The notes: a model not told the origin generated them from the letters alone. DNA of 64,000 nt from Bacteroidota bacterium (GCA_023432985.1 JAEZEQ010000017.1:1-64000), one strand, 5' to 3'. Numbered from the stretch's first letter, positions 10,101 to 19,218 are shown. Numbers and translations: made by a program.

Positions 10101-11681
10101 CACGATGGGATTATAATTCACCGTAACCGGCATAGTAGTTGTGGAAGGTGGGCATCCGGGGCTATTCACTGTGAGAGAAATCGTATAATTTCCTCCGCTT
10201 GACCAATTCACTTGATAGGGACCTGCGCCTGAACCTGATACCACTTGGGCTCCATTAAAATCCCATGAATAGGTTGCGCCTGCACCGGCTGTACCGGTAT
10301 AGGTAACCGTAGTATTTTCATTTTCGCAAACGGGTGAATTAACTGTAAACGTTGAAGTTGGGGCATTAGATACACTGACAACAACTTGGTCGCTTGCTGT
10401 GCGTCCACATCCATCTGTAACCGTAACTGTATACGTAGTAGTGGTGGTATTATTCACCGTCGTGGAGGCTGTTGATGCGCCATTCGACCAGGAATAATAA
10501 ATGGGACCAACCCCGTTTGATTGAACGGCAGTAAGTGTTCCGGAGCTACCGGAGCAAATAGAAATATCGGGACCTGCATTCACCGAAATCGGATTTGAAT
10601 CCTGAATATATAAGGTATTAGTAGCGGTAGAACAAACAGAATATGGATAAGTACAGATTAAGGTTTCTGTTCCTTCAGTAATACCGTCTGTAAGCACATT
10701 AATGGGGACAGAAACAGATGTTTGTCCCGCCGGAATAGTAATAGAAGTTGGTAATGGGGAATAATCAAGGCCCGAAGTTGCCGTACCAGACCAGCTTACG
10801 TTAAAAGAGTAAGGTGTTGCTTGCGCTGCAGGAATAGAAAACTGCATAGAAGCATTGGCACAATCTTCGAAAGTTGAAGTTCCAAAAGGATAATTAGCTG
10901 TAGTAGAAAGAGGAGGATTACCTGCTGCATAAAGACCATTTTCTTGAATAAATACCCATGAATCATAGCCGCTGTCTCCCCCATCTGCAATCATAAGTCG
11001 GATATGATAAGTAGAACATGGGATAACTGCTCGCGTAGCCGTGAGCATGGTGGTATAGCCATCCATAATATTATTATTCGCTCCGCCGGTATTATCGATA
11101 AAATAGCCGGGATAAGAAGTTGTATTAATATTATCAATAGTTACGGGAATACTTGTAGCAGGGACAAGGGCAATATTTTGCGAACCACCTATACCCGGTC
11201 CCGAAATAAAAAAGGCAAAAGCGTCATTAAAACCACTATTTACAAATTCAAGATATTCTTCCGATCCAAATTGAAAATTCACATTAATCATATTGGTAAT
11301 CGGCACAAAATCGAATTCCAGAATCACCCCATCATATGTTGTTGAGCCGGCTATGGTATTTAATTCCGCAATCCCTGCAGTACCAAAGCTGGTAGAAGAA
11401 AAGTTAGAGGATGGGCCATGCAGTAAAGTTGGACCATTCACACTTCCGGTACTCAATACAATACCGCTATTCATCGCAGCGCCGAGTCCCCCCGTAATTC
11501 CTCCGGTAAAAGAAGCAATAGCATCGGTGCTACCGGTAAGAGTTACATTGGAATAGGTAATTCCGGGTCCGCAGATTGTTGATACATAATTATTAATGGT
11601 ATTTGTCGACAAATTTATTTGTCCGAAGGCCATAGGAGCCACAATTACCAAAAAAAATATTCCCCCCAATATTTTTTTCAT
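7101..11681 (-). CDS. Giant T9SS-secreted adhesin-like protein (choice-of-anchor L, Ig-like repeats, gliding-type C-terminal domain)
   Basis: A 1526-residue cell-surface or secreted protein. Signal peptide 1-20; choice-of-anchor L domain about 25-250 (with FQFGSEEYLEFVNSGFNDAF and an acidic ADGGDSGYDSW); a Calx-beta-like segment about 260-360; PKD/Ig-like modules to about 740; five almost identical 79-residue Ig-like repeats at about 749-1143; two or three divergent modules; and the gliding-motility-associated (CHU_C, type B) T9SS sorting domain at about 1435-1526, starting near NSFTPNEDGLNESF and containing FDRWGELIYKS. T9SS recognises this last domain for export across the outer membrane. 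Each repeat has two Cys (PLCVGA and ALGCTSA) that probably pair. The binding partner is unknown. The small 116-residue gene lies directly downstream. Confidence 0.93.
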   Translation of the reverse strand: MKKILGGIFFLVIVAPMAFGQINLSTNTINNYVSTICGPGITYSNVTLTGSTDAIASFTGGITGGLGAAMNSGIVLSTGSVNGPTLLHGPSSNFSSTSFGTAGIAELNTIAGSTTYDGVILEFDFVPITNMINVNFQFGSEEYLEFVNSGFNDAFAFFISGPGIGGSQNIALVPATSIPVTIDNINTTSYPGYFIDNTGGANNNIMDGYTTMLTATRAVIPCSTYHIRLMIADGGDSGYDSWVFIQENGLYAAGNPPLSTTANYPFGTSTFEDCANASMQFSIPAAQATPYSFNVSWSGTATSGLDYSPLPTSITIPAGQTSVSVPINVLTDGITEGTETLICTYPYSVCSTATNTLYIQDSNPISVNAGPDISICSGSSGTLTAVQSNGVGPIYYSWSNGASTASTTVNNTTTTTYTVTVTDGCGRTASDQVVVSVSNAPTSTFTVNSPVCENENTTVTYTGTAGAGATYSWDFNGAQVVSGSGAGPYQVNWSSGGNYTISLTVNSPGCPPSTTTMPVTVNYNPIVDAGNPLTICEETQVTVTGATNPGVTGSWSHGIVEGVPFIPPVGNNWYYFTGTDNATGCSATDSVSILVHANPNVDAGPDITTCQGTPITFNGSGALNYTWPSPIVNGSPITLAPGNYSIQMYGTDLNGCFDTSLVLVSVVPNPPAPVLNSNGPVCVGANLQLYSNVSSVVWSGPNGFSSTSQNPTIANASLAASGAYTAYNVLNGCTSATSTVNVVVNPIPAAPTLAQNGPLCVGATLNLTSNVTSGNNWTGPNGFTSTNQNPSINPVALTSAGTYSNYVVALGCTSATSTVNVVVNPIPAAPVLAQNGPLCVGATLNLTSNVASGNNWTGPNGFTSTNQNPNINPVSLASAGTYSNYVVALGCTSATSTVNVVVNPIPAAPTLAQNGPLCVGATLNLTSNVASGNNWTGPNGFTSTNQNPTINPVALTSAGTYSNYVVALGCTSATSTVNVVVNPIPAAPVLAQNGPLCVGATLNLTSDVASGNNWTGPDSFSSTNQNPSLSSVALTNGGTYSNYVVALGCTSATSTVNVVVNPIPAAPVLGENGPLCVGATLNLTSDVASGNNWTGPDNFVSSDQNPTINNVVLANGGTYSNYVVALGCTSATSTVDLVVNPIPVAPVVANNGPICEGSTLEITSTTVAGAGYYWTGPNGFSSQTEDNSIPNAAVAYSGNYDLYIVVNNCTSSTVTSAVIVAPPPSAPHISSNSPVCEGNALELYSNPVTGANYQWSGPNGFVSNLEDPVINPSALQHSGIYSLFLVVGICSSDIVTTEVQINPNSASSISHSMCAGETYNFAGNNYASTGNYQILMSNQYGCDSVITLNLTVNPNPVADFNSPVNVNLDNPWMTVYDNSYNAAQVVYYFQGQVIQSPDFDYQFTQDGTYYITQVVSNGNCIDSLTKEIFVNPYSSVYIPNSFTPNEDGLNESFKVIGSYVQDFEMLIFDRWGELIYKSNDIFEGWNGGFQNMSDKLMKQDTYIYKIKYKEFKGETKQIIGHVNLIR
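8254..9438. repeat. Five tandem 237-bp coding repeats
   Basis: The marker GGAATGGG (GGAATCGG in the first) recurs at 8254, 8491, 8728, 8965, 9202 and 9439, exactly 237 bases apart, and the DNA between markers differs at only a few positions per unit by eye. A more diverged copy follows to about 9675. The unit encodes 79 residues of one Ig-like module inside the giant T9SS cargo gene. Confidence 0.95.
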
Positions 11682-11822
11682 AGTAAAGATGTTTAGTTAA
11701 AATGGTTTCCCAATATAACACTAAATTTATTTTAACAAAACAAATGTTAATAAAAAAAAGAAAAAAATAGCCATTGTATAATAAGATATTGAAAAATTAA
11801 CCTTGAATTGAGGCGAAAGAAT

Positions 11823-11838
11823 ATACGAATAATCGTAT
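11823..11838. promoter_or_regulatory. Inverted repeat overlapping the probable dnaE promoter
   Basis: ATACGA, four bases, TCGTAT: a perfect 6-bp palindrome whose right arm overlaps a near-consensus -7 box TATCTTTA (11836-11843). It could be an operator, but no known regulator's site is recognised. Confidence 0.35.
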
Positions 11839-11859
11839 CTTTAAACCAAAATAAAAGAG

Positions 11860-14800
11860 ATGCCGGATTTCAGTCATTTACATGTACACACACAATTTTC
11901 CTTATTAGACGGAGCAGCAAAAATTCCACATTTATATAAAAAAGCCATTGCCGATGGGATGAAAGGTATGGCAATTACCGATCACGGGAATATGTTTGGG
12001 GTTTACAAATTTGTAGCCGAGGCCCACAAGCACAAAAAAAATCCTGCCGATAAAAAATCTGAACCTTTAGTGAAGCCCATTATAGGTTGCGAGTTTTACT
12101 TAGTAGAGAACAGGCACAGAAGAAGTTTTACCCGGGAAGAAAAAGACATACGATATCATCAATTATTATTAGCAAAGAATGCCAATGGTTATCAAAATTT
12201 AGTAAAGCTTTGTTCACTTGGTTATACCGAAGGGATGTATGGAAAATATCCGCGGATTGATAAAGAGTTAATCGAAAAATATCACAAAGATTTAATTGCG
12301 ACCACCTGTTGTTTAGGTGCTATAGTTCCCAAGACATTTGCCCGTTATGGAGAGGAGGCCTGCGAGAAAGAATTTCTGTATTGGTTAGACATGTTTGGGG
12401 AGGATTATTTTGTGGAATTACAGCGTCATGATATTCCGGAGCAAAACAAGCTCAACAGTTTTTTAGTAAAACTTGCCCGCAAGCATAATGTAAAAATCAT
12501 TGCGACCAATGATTCGCATTATGTAGAAAAGGAAGACAATTTTGCCCATGACATATTATTATGTATCAATACGGGAGAAAAAATAAGTACGCCTAAAATC
12601 AAAGAATTTAACGAGGAAGACGGGATTCCGAAGGGGGGTCGATTTGCCTTTTATAACGACGAATTCTATTTCAAGACCCAGGCGGAGATGTCGGCCTTAT
12701 TTCAAGATATTCCGGAGGCCATAGACAATACGGGTCTGATTGTAGACCGGGTTGAGACCTTGCAATTGAATCGGGATATTTTATTGCCGAATTTCCCTTT
12801 ACCTGCAAATTTCGATATACATAAGAAATCAGAATTTGTGAACGGAAAAGAATTGGTTCCTGACGTATTGAATCAGTGGGAATATTTGAAACACCTAACC
12901 TTTACAGGGGCACAAATACGTTATGGAAGCATAACGCCTGAAATCGAGGAGCGTTTGAATTTCGAATTACAAACCATAAAAAATATGGGATTCCCGGGAT
13001 ATTTTCTCATTGTTTCCGATTTTATACAAGCCGGCAGGGAGAAAGGCGTATATATTGGTCCGGGACGTGGATCTGCTGCGGGAAGTGCTGTTGCCTATTG
13101 CACGGGAATCACCAATTTAGATCCCATAAAGTATAATTTACTATTCGAACGTTTTTTGAATCCGGAGCGTATAAGTATGCCCGATATAGATACCGACTTC
13201 GATGATGAAGGTCGGCAAATTGTGATAGATTATGTAGTAGAAAAGTACGGAAAAGAAAAAGTTGCACAAATTGTGACCTATGGTACTATGGCAGCAAAGA
13301 TGTCGATAAAAGACGTATCCAGGGTTTTGGACTTACCACTACAAGAGAGCAATATGTTGGCCAAATTGGTGCCTGATAAACCGGGTATAAGTTTGAGTCG
13401 TGTTTTTAATGCACCCTTGGATGGAGCCGGTAGTTTGAAAGAAAAAGAAGGATTAGGCTCAGAAGATATAGAAAAGATAAAGCTGCTGAGGCAAATTTCG
13501 GAAGAGAAGGGCATTCGAGGCGACGTATTAAAAGAGGCTCAAGTATTAGAGGGTTCTGTGCGCAATACGGGTGTGCATGCTGCAGGAATAATCATTGCTC
13601 CGGAAGATTTAACCAATATTTTGCCCATAGCCACATCCAAGGAATCTTCTTTGTATGTTACCCAATACGACGGAAAAGTAGTAGAAGATGCCGGAGTAAT
13701 AAAAATGGACTTTTTAGGATTAAAAACCCTTTCCATTATTAAAGATGCGGTATCCATAATTCAGAAAAGGCATGGTATCCATATAGTTCCCGACGAAATT
13801 CCTTTAGATGATGTAAAAACCTTCGAGCTCTATCAAAAAGGCGAAACCATAGGCACATTTCAGTTTGAGAGTCCGGGTATGCAAAAATATTTGAGAGAAT
13901 TAAAACCCGATAAGTTCGAAGATTTAATTGCCATGAATGCCTTGTACAGACCGGGGCCTATAGAGTATATTCCGAATTTCATCAACCGTAAACACGGGAA
14001 AGAAAAAATTGAGTATGATTTACCGGAGCTGGAGGAGTATTTAGCAGAAACATTTGGCATTACGGTTTATCAGGAACAGGTAATGTTGCTTTCGCAAAAA
14101 CTGGCTGATTTTACCAAAGGAGAAGCCGATGGTTTAAGGAAGGCCATGGGTAAAAAAGATCGGGCAACACTCGATAAATACAAGCCCAAATTTTTAGATA
14201 ACGGCGAGTCTAAAGGAATGGACCGCAAGAAACTGGAGAAAATATGGACCGACTGGGAAGCATTTGCCTCCTATGCCTTCAATAAATCGCATTCCACCTG
14301 CTATGCCTTTGTAGCATTTCAAACGGCCTATCTGAAAGCCAACTTTCCGGCCGAATACATGGCGGCTGTATTGAATAATGCCAGCAGTATGGATAAAATC
14401 ACTTTTCTGATGGAAGAGTGTAAACGCATGGGAATAAATGTACTCGGCCCAAGTGTGAATGAATCGCACAAGCAATTTTTTGTGAACCAAAGTGGAGATA
14501 TACGATTTGGGTTGGGCGGCATAAAAGGTCTGGGTGAAAATACGGTAGATTCTATTTTGGAAGAAAGAGAAAAAGACGGAGCTTTTAAGAGTATATTCGA
14601 TTTAGCAAAACGGATTTCGGCAAAAGCATTAAATAAGAAATCTCTGGAAGCCTTGGCTTATTCAGGTGCTTTCGATTGTTTTGAAGAAATACACAGAGCA
14701 CAATATTTCGAGGCCGATCAAAGTGGAACGGGGATAGATAAAATCGTCAAATTTGCACAAGCCTTTAAACAAACGCAGGACAGTAATATGCTGAATTTGT

Positions 14801-15528
14801 TTGGAGATGCGGAAGATGCCGAAATACCCGAGCCCAAATTGCCAATTTGTCCCCCTTGGGAAAGATTGCATTCGCTGAAACTGGAAAAGGAATATGTGGG
14901 TATGTATTTATCGGGGCACCCATTAGATAAATACAAAAATGAAATTGAATTACTAACCACGGTAGGATTAGACAAACTGGATGAATACATGGCCGAACAC
15001 GAATTGAAAAGTCCGGTCAAAATTGCAGGCATCATGTCAAAAGTGGAACATAATGTCAATCAGAAAGGAAATCAATACGGGGTATTTGTATTGGATGATT
15101 TTTCGGGTTCCTATAAATTCTTCCTCTATAATGCCGACTATACCAAATTCAGAGCTTTTTTGAATCAGGACACGGAGGTCTTTATCAGCGGCAGCGTGGG
15201 TGCACGTTGGAATTCAGAAACAGAAAGAGTATTCAAAATAGATGATATAGAATTATTGCAAAATACGGGACAAAAATATATCAAAAGTCTCGACATTTTT
15301 ATCGATTTAGATCGTATTGAAAAACAAATGATATTAGAACTCGACAATATATTGCAATTACATCCTGGGGATAAAAGTTTGAATTTTTTAATTCAGGAAA
15401 GAGAAGCAGAAAAACCAATGCTAATGAAGTTGCCTTACAAGAAAAGTGGGGTAAACATTAATTCTGCATTAATACATGAATTAAATTCCATTCCGGGAAT
15501 TACCTGTTTTTCGAGAAAAAACAAATAA
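11860..15528 (+). CDS. dnaE: DNA polymerase III alpha subunit
   Basis: Replicative polymerase subunit that extends both strands at the fork. It has 1222 residues. The N-terminal PHP domain (about 1-210) begins FSHLHVHTQFSLLDGAAKI and has further metal-binding blocks (ITDHGNMFG, ATNDSHYV). The palm has the catalytic aspartates in PDIDTDFDDEGR near residue 443, preceded by the GPGRGSAAGSAVAY motif. The fingers carry ALYRPGPIEYIP and YAFNKSHSTCYAF. An OB fold follows at about 1045-1130. It is of the DnaE1 type. It is monocistronic or followed by the peroxidase-like gene six bases downstream. Confidence 0.97.
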   Translation: MPDFSHLHVHTQFSLLDGAAKIPHLYKKAIADGMKGMAITDHGNMFGVYKFVAEAHKHKKNPADKKSEPLVKPIIGCEFYLVENRHRRSFTREEKDIRYHQLLLAKNANGYQNLVKLCSLGYTEGMYGKYPRIDKELIEKYHKDLIATTCCLGAIVPKTFARYGEEACEKEFLYWLDMFGEDYFVELQRHDIPEQNKLNSFLVKLARKHNVKIIATNDSHYVEKEDNFAHDILLCINTGEKISTPKIKEFNEEDGIPKGGRFAFYNDEFYFKTQAEMSALFQDIPEAIDNTGLIVDRVETLQLNRDILLPNFPLPANFDIHKKSEFVNGKELVPDVLNQWEYLKHLTFTGAQIRYGSITPEIEERLNFELQTIKNMGFPGYFLIVSDFIQAGREKGVYIGPGRGSAAGSAVAYCTGITNLDPIKYNLLFERFLNPERISMPDIDTDFDDEGRQIVIDYVVEKYGKEKVAQIVTYGTMAAKMSIKDVSRVLDLPLQESNMLAKLVPDKPGISLSRVFNAPLDGAGSLKEKEGLGSEDIEKIKLLRQISEEKGIRGDVLKEAQVLEGSVRNTGVHAAGIIIAPEDLTNILPIATSKESSLYVTQYDGKVVEDAGVIKMDFLGLKTLSIIKDAVSIIQKRHGIHIVPDEIPLDDVKTFELYQKGETIGTFQFESPGMQKYLRELKPDKFEDLIAMNALYRPGPIEYIPNFINRKHGKEKIEYDLPELEEYLAETFGITVYQEQVMLLSQKLADFTKGEADGLRKAMGKKDRATLDKYKPKFLDNGESKGMDRKKLEKIWTDWEAFASYAFNKSHSTCYAFVAFQTAYLKANFPAEYMAAVLNNASSMDKITFLMEECKRMGINVLGPSVNESHKQFFVNQSGDIRFGLGGIKGLGENTVDSILEEREKDGAFKSIFDLAKRISAKALNKKSLEALAYSGAFDCFEEIHRAQYFEADQSGTGIDKIVKFAQAFKQTQDSNMLNLFGDAEDAEIPEPKLPICPPWERLHSLKLEKEYVGMYLSGHPLDKYKNEIELLTTVGLDKLDEYMAEHELKSPVKIAGIMSKVEHNVNQKGNQYGVFVLDDFSGSYKFFLYNADYTKFRAFLNQDTEVFISGSVGARWNSETERVFKIDDIELLQNTGQKYIKSLDIFIDLDRIEKQMILELDNILQLHPGDKSLNFLIQEREAEKPMLMKLPYKKSGVNINSALIHELNSIPGITCFSRKNK

Positions 15529-15573
15529 TTTGGCATGCTTTTCGTTAATCAACATAAAACAAATACACATCAA

Positions 15574-16125
15574 ATGATACAATTATTTTTGGGGATATCC
15601 CTTTTATTTCAAAGTTGTTTCACGCCGGAGACAAAAAACAGCATAGTACATGAGTCCACAGCCAATGAAAGCATACATGCATTTTCCTTTCAGGGTTTAG
15701 ATGGAACAGAAAAATCATTCAGCGAATTTGCGGGAAAGAAAATTTTGGTTGTGAACAGTGCTTCAAAATGTGGTTATACCAAACAATATGCCGATTTAGA
15801 ACAATTATATCAGGCTAAAAAAGACAGATTGGTCATAGTAGCTTTTCCTTCCGATTCCTTTTTGCAGGAATATAAGGAAACGGAAAAAATTCAGGAGTTA
15901 TGTCAGAAATATGAAGTCAGCTTTGTCGTTGCTTCTCCCTTAGAAGTAAGAGGGAGGAATATTCACCCTATTTTCGACTGGCTTATTTCTCAATCCAACC
16001 CGGATTTCACAGGACCTGTTGAATGGAATTTTGAAAAATTTTTAATAGATGAAAACGGGAAATTAATGCATCGTTATCGTTCAAAAATTTCTCCCCTGGA
16101 TCATAGTATTTCGAGTTTGATATAA
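15574..16125 (+). CDS. Glutathione-peroxidase-like lipoprotein
   Basis: Thioredoxin-fold peroxidase of the GPx family, probably a periplasmic lipoprotein. From the ATG at 15574 it has 183 residues and begins with a lipoprotein signal (MIQLFLGISLLFQSC); an upstream ATG at 15535 would put 13 polar residues in front of this signal and is less likely. The active-site cysteine is in NSASKCGYT (Cys near residue 66 of the short form), and the Trp-Asn pair of the catalytic tetrad is present in WNFEKFLID. The block that normally reads FPCNQFGGQEP reads FPSDSFLQEY here, so the catalytic glutamine is not in place. It probably uses thioredoxin rather than glutathione, as most bacterial members do. A strong terminator follows. 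Confidence 0.82.
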   Translation: MIQLFLGISLLFQSCFTPETKNSIVHESTANESIHAFSFQGLDGTEKSFSEFAGKKILVVNSASKCGYTKQYADLEQLYQAKKDRLVIVAFPSDSFLQEYKETEKIQELCQKYEVSFVVASPLEVRGRNIHPIFDWLISQSNPDFTGPVEWNFEKFLIDENGKLMHRYRSKISPLDHSISSLI

Positions 16126-16141
16126 GATTCAACAATCATTT

Positions 16142-16183
16142 AAAAAGCCTTTCTTCTAAGATAATGAAGAGAGGCTTTTTTTA
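16142..16183 (+). terminator. Terminator after the peroxidase-like gene
   Basis: AAAAAGCCTTTCTT pairs with AAGAGAGGCTTTTT (one wobble) across an 11-base loop and runs into T's. Confidence 0.85.
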
Positions 16184-16199
16184 TTGGGCAAACTTTTGG

Positions 16200-16240
16200 G
16201 CAAAAAAAATATGCCGTCCCAATTGGAACGGCATATTAAA
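16200..16240 (-). terminator. Terminator after the type A T9SS cargo gene
   Basis: On the minus strand ATATGCCGTTCC, a four-base loop and GGGACGGCATAT are followed by eight T's, 20-50 bases past the stop codon. Confidence 0.9.
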
Positions 16241-16260
16241 AAAGGAGCTTAAGATTAAGC

Positions 16261-18165
16261 TTATTTTTTCACAAATACTTTAGTATGCGTATGGCCTTCA
16301 CCTTTCACAGAAATCATATAATTTCCGGAATTTAATGAAGATACAGGAACAGTGATCAATGAGCTATGTGCGCTCAAATCTTGGTTATACACCATTTTAC
16401 CGTTCATGTCATACACTTGAAGACTTTTTGCATTAGATAAACTATTCAAGTTTACATTTAATACATCTGTAGTTGGATTAGGATATACAGAGAATTCCAA
16501 ATTATTTTCTACTTCTTCGGTAGACACATAACCGGCTCCTGTTTCAACAGAGTTCACTACTTCTCCTGTAGATTGGTCAATAACCATGGCTACCACCGAA
16601 AGGTTTTGAACAACCATAGAAGAAGGAACTGTATAAGTAAAGGTATGCGAAGCAGTTGTACCATCGTTGATAACAGCAGGAACAGAACCGGCTTCACCCA
16701 TATAACCTCCTAACAAAGCACGGCCTACATGGTCGTAAACCATTTGGTTTGCAGGCACCGGATCTGGTTTAGACTCATAGCCACCCATTGGGCCATTTCC
16801 TCCACCGGCATAATAATTTACCTGTGCGTATCCACTTGAAGTACCTGTTACACCATTTTCAACAACCACAGCTGCGATACGGAAATTAGAAGCAGCAAAT
16901 TTGGTAACAAAATTGGCATTCACATTAACCGTAAGTGTAGTACCTGAAACACCAGCATTTGCGGTAATTCCAACCGGAACAGGTAGATTTTTTCTGGCAT
17001 TAAAATAATTTTCGAAATTACCTTGAGATACAGAAGCATCAAGAATAACACGGTCTACATTACAAGAAGGGTATCCACCGAAGTTTGCAGCATTATCATA
17101 GGCCGAAACCGCCATTGGGTCACCGTTATGTACGGCGATACCGATAAAACCTTGACTTTGGTATGTATTATACATATATTCCATAGCTATGGTTCCACGA
17201 GGACACCATCCGCACCATGTACCTGTACCTTCTTCAATCAATACGCTACGCTTAGGAGTAGAAGATGTTGAATTAAACAAGGTAGACAATGCATTATCGC
17301 CGGGATTTGCATCTGCAGCGGCATTAACCTGAGTAATGGTTACGTTGATTGTTTTCTCTTCAACAGCAGCATAATTTACGGGTACTGAATGAGTAACATT
17401 GGCTGAATTCCCTGCCGTAATATTTAATCCGCTTATTACAGCTGAATGAGCAGTACCATCATTCCAATCTACCTCTAAAGAAGTAATAGTTTGAGAACCC
17501 ATATTGGTTACGTTCATAACTAAGTTCGAATTGGTATTGATTAAGCCATAACGGGGCAAAGACAACGCATTTAATTTTGCATCATTTGCAGGTAGGTCAA
17601 GAACTTCAACATCATCGATATACAGCAAAAACTTATCTTGGTTATCGTTACGGAAAGCGATATAAATATTTTGTCCTAAAAACGAAGATAAGTTGACCAA
17701 TTTCGTTGTGAAGGCGGTAGAATTACCTGCCGGTACAGACAATACCGCCGGGTTTGTGAAATCAGCTACAGAGTTACCCGTAGTAGAAATATAAACTTTA
17801 TATCCATCGGGGTAACTTGGATCCGGCGCGAATTCTTTAAAGCGCAAGAAAATATTACCACTGGCAGGAACGGAGATAGACGGTGTTACCATCCAGTCGT
17901 TGGAAGTTCCGGCCGGTGTATACCAAGAGGTACTAACGGCAGCTTTAGTTCCGTTAATCGAACGCACTTTCCATGCATCACTACCCATAAAGTTTACGTT
18001 CGTAGCTGGCGATAAATTATCGACATTATGTAAGGTCCATCCTGCAGGCACACTACCCGTGCCACTTGTTAATGGAACCGCCTCGAAATTTTCAAGGAAA
18101 ACCTGGGCCTGCGTTGTGCCTAAGAAGGCCAATGCTAAACCTAAAGTAAGTACTGTTTTTTTCAT
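16261..18165 (-). CDS. T9SS type A cargo protein with choice-of-anchor J and Omp28/thioredoxin-like domains
   Basis: A 634-residue secreted protein. Signal peptide 1-20 (ending GTTQAQ); choice-of-anchor J (cleaved-adhesin-like) jelly roll about 22-190 with FLLYIDDVEV; a CARDB-like Ig module about 195-300; an Omp28-related thioredoxin-like domain about 303-545 with the redox motif WCGWC (Cys318, Cys321); and a type A T9SS sorting domain about 558-634 (SVYPNPTTDVLNVNL ... KVFVKK). Type A domains are removed during export, and such proteins are released or linked to anionic LPS. The intact CxxC suggests an extracellular thiol-disulfide role, which is inference. The gene stands alone with a strong terminator; no clear TAnnTTTG box was found upstream. 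Confidence 0.92.
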   Translation of the reverse strand: MKKTVLTLGLALAFLGTTQAQVFLENFEAVPLTSGTGSVPAGWTLHNVDNLSPATNVNFMGSDAWKVRSINGTKAAVSTSWYTPAGTSNDWMVTPSISVPASGNIFLRFKEFAPDPSYPDGYKVYISTTGNSVADFTNPAVLSVPAGNSTAFTTKLVNLSSFLGQNIYIAFRNDNQDKFLLYIDDVEVLDLPANDAKLNALSLPRYGLINTNSNLVMNVTNMGSQTITSLEVDWNDGTAHSAVISGLNITAGNSANVTHSVPVNYAAVEEKTINVTITQVNAAADANPGDNALSTLFNSTSSTPKRSVLIEEGTGTWCGWCPRGTIAMEYMYNTYQSQGFIGIAVHNGDPMAVSAYDNAANFGGYPSCNVDRVILDASVSQGNFENYFNARKNLPVPVGITANAGVSGTTLTVNVNANFVTKFAASNFRIAAVVVENGVTGTSSGYAQVNYYAGGGNGPMGGYESKPDPVPANQMVYDHVGRALLGGYMGEAGSVPAVINDGTTASHTFTYTVPSSMVVQNLSVVAMVIDQSTGEVVNSVETGAGYVSTEEVENNLEFSVYPNPTTDVLNVNLNSLSNAKSLQVYDMNGKMVYNQDLSAHSSLITVPVSSLNSGNYMISVKGEGHTHTKVFVKK

Positions 18166-18238
18166 GATTTATGGAATTTATTAAGCTAAGTTAAATAAAG
18201 ATTCCAATTTCATAACAAAAACCTAACAAAAACAACAA

Positions 18239-19213
18239 CTATTTTTTCTTTCTGGAGATAGCCTTTAACGCTGCATTTACAATAGAACTGGCATTAAGCC
18301 CGTACTTTTCCATAAGTTCCATTGGAGTTCCGCTTTCACCGAATCGATCATTCACGGCAACGAATTCCTGAACCGTGGGATTATGTTGTGCAAGCACAGA
18401 AGCCACACTTTCGCCCAATCCGCCCAAAATATTATGTTCTTCGGCAGTAACTACACAGCCTGTTTTTGATACAGATTTCAAAACAGCATCAATATCTAAA
18501 GGCTTAATAGTATGCATATTGATTACCTCGGCTTTAATTCCTTGTGCTTCTAATTTTTCAGCAGCTTCCAATGCAATCCAAACCAAATGTCCGCATGCAA
18601 TGATTGTGACGTCATCCGCTTCGGTAAGCACCTGTGCTTTTCCGATTTCGAAGGGCATATTTTCGGGTATAAAAATGGGCCAGGCAGGTCTTCCAAACCG
18701 GAGATAAACCGGGCCGGTCCATGCTGCTGAAGCAATGGTAGCCTGTTTGGTTTGATAATAATCAGCAGGCACAACCACTGTCATCCCGGGCAACATTTTC
18801 ATCAAACCTATATCTTCGAGAATCTGGTGAGTAGCTCCATCTTCGCCCAGGGTAAGGCCGGCATGCGAAGCGGCTATTTTCACATTCTTATTGCTATAAG
18901 CTATAGACTGACGGATTTGGTCATAGACCCGACCCGTACTAAAATTGGCAAAAGTTCCGGTAAAGGGGATCTTCCCTCCTATCGTTAATCCGGCTGCCAT
19001 AGACATCATATTTGCCTCGGCTATACCCACCTGAAAAAAGCGATCCGGATTTTCTTTTTGGAATGTATCCATTTTCAAGGATCCGGTGAGGTCGGCACAG
19101 AGCGCCACCACATCTTTATTAGTACGCCCCAACTCTGCTAATCCGTCTCCAAATCCCGAGCGGGTATCCTTTTTTCCTCTACTTTCGTATTTCGACATAT
19201 TCAACTTAGTCAT
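18239..19213 (-). CDS. tkt: Transketolase, C-terminal subunit
   Basis: The C-terminal half of a split transketolase, which moves two-carbon units between sugar phosphates in the pentose phosphate pathway. Its 324 residues contain the pyrimidine-binding domain (Pyr; about 10-180, with AEANMMSMAAGLTIGG and SHAGLTLGEDGATHQ) and the C-terminal transketolase domain (about 190-320, with the end of the acceptor site near AEEHNILGGLGESV). The stop of the N-terminal subunit gene is six bases upstream, so both are made from one mRNA. Methionine 6 is an alternative start. The split arrangement is common in Bacteroidota, archaea and several other groups, so it is not a frameshift. Confidence 0.95.
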   Translation of the reverse strand: MTKLNMSKYESRGKKDTRSGFGDGLAELGRTNKDVVALCADLTGSLKMDTFQKENPDRFFQVGIAEANMMSMAAGLTIGGKIPFTGTFANFSTGRVYDQIRQSIAYSNKNVKIAASHAGLTLGEDGATHQILEDIGLMKMLPGMTVVVPADYYQTKQATIASAAWTGPVYLRFGRPAWPIFIPENMPFEIGKAQVLTEADDVTIIACGHLVWIALEAAEKLEAQGIKAEVINMHTIKPLDIDAVLKSVSKTGCVVTAEEHNILGGLGESVASVLAQHNPTVQEFVAVNDRFGESGTPMELMEKYGLNASSIVNAALKAISRKKK

Positions 19214-19218
19214 TAATA

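Noticed and set aside
9562..10202. Plus-strand frames opposite the giant T9SS gene
   Set aside because: They are antisense shadows of Thr/Gly/Asn-rich coding sequence, with no signal or family resemblance.
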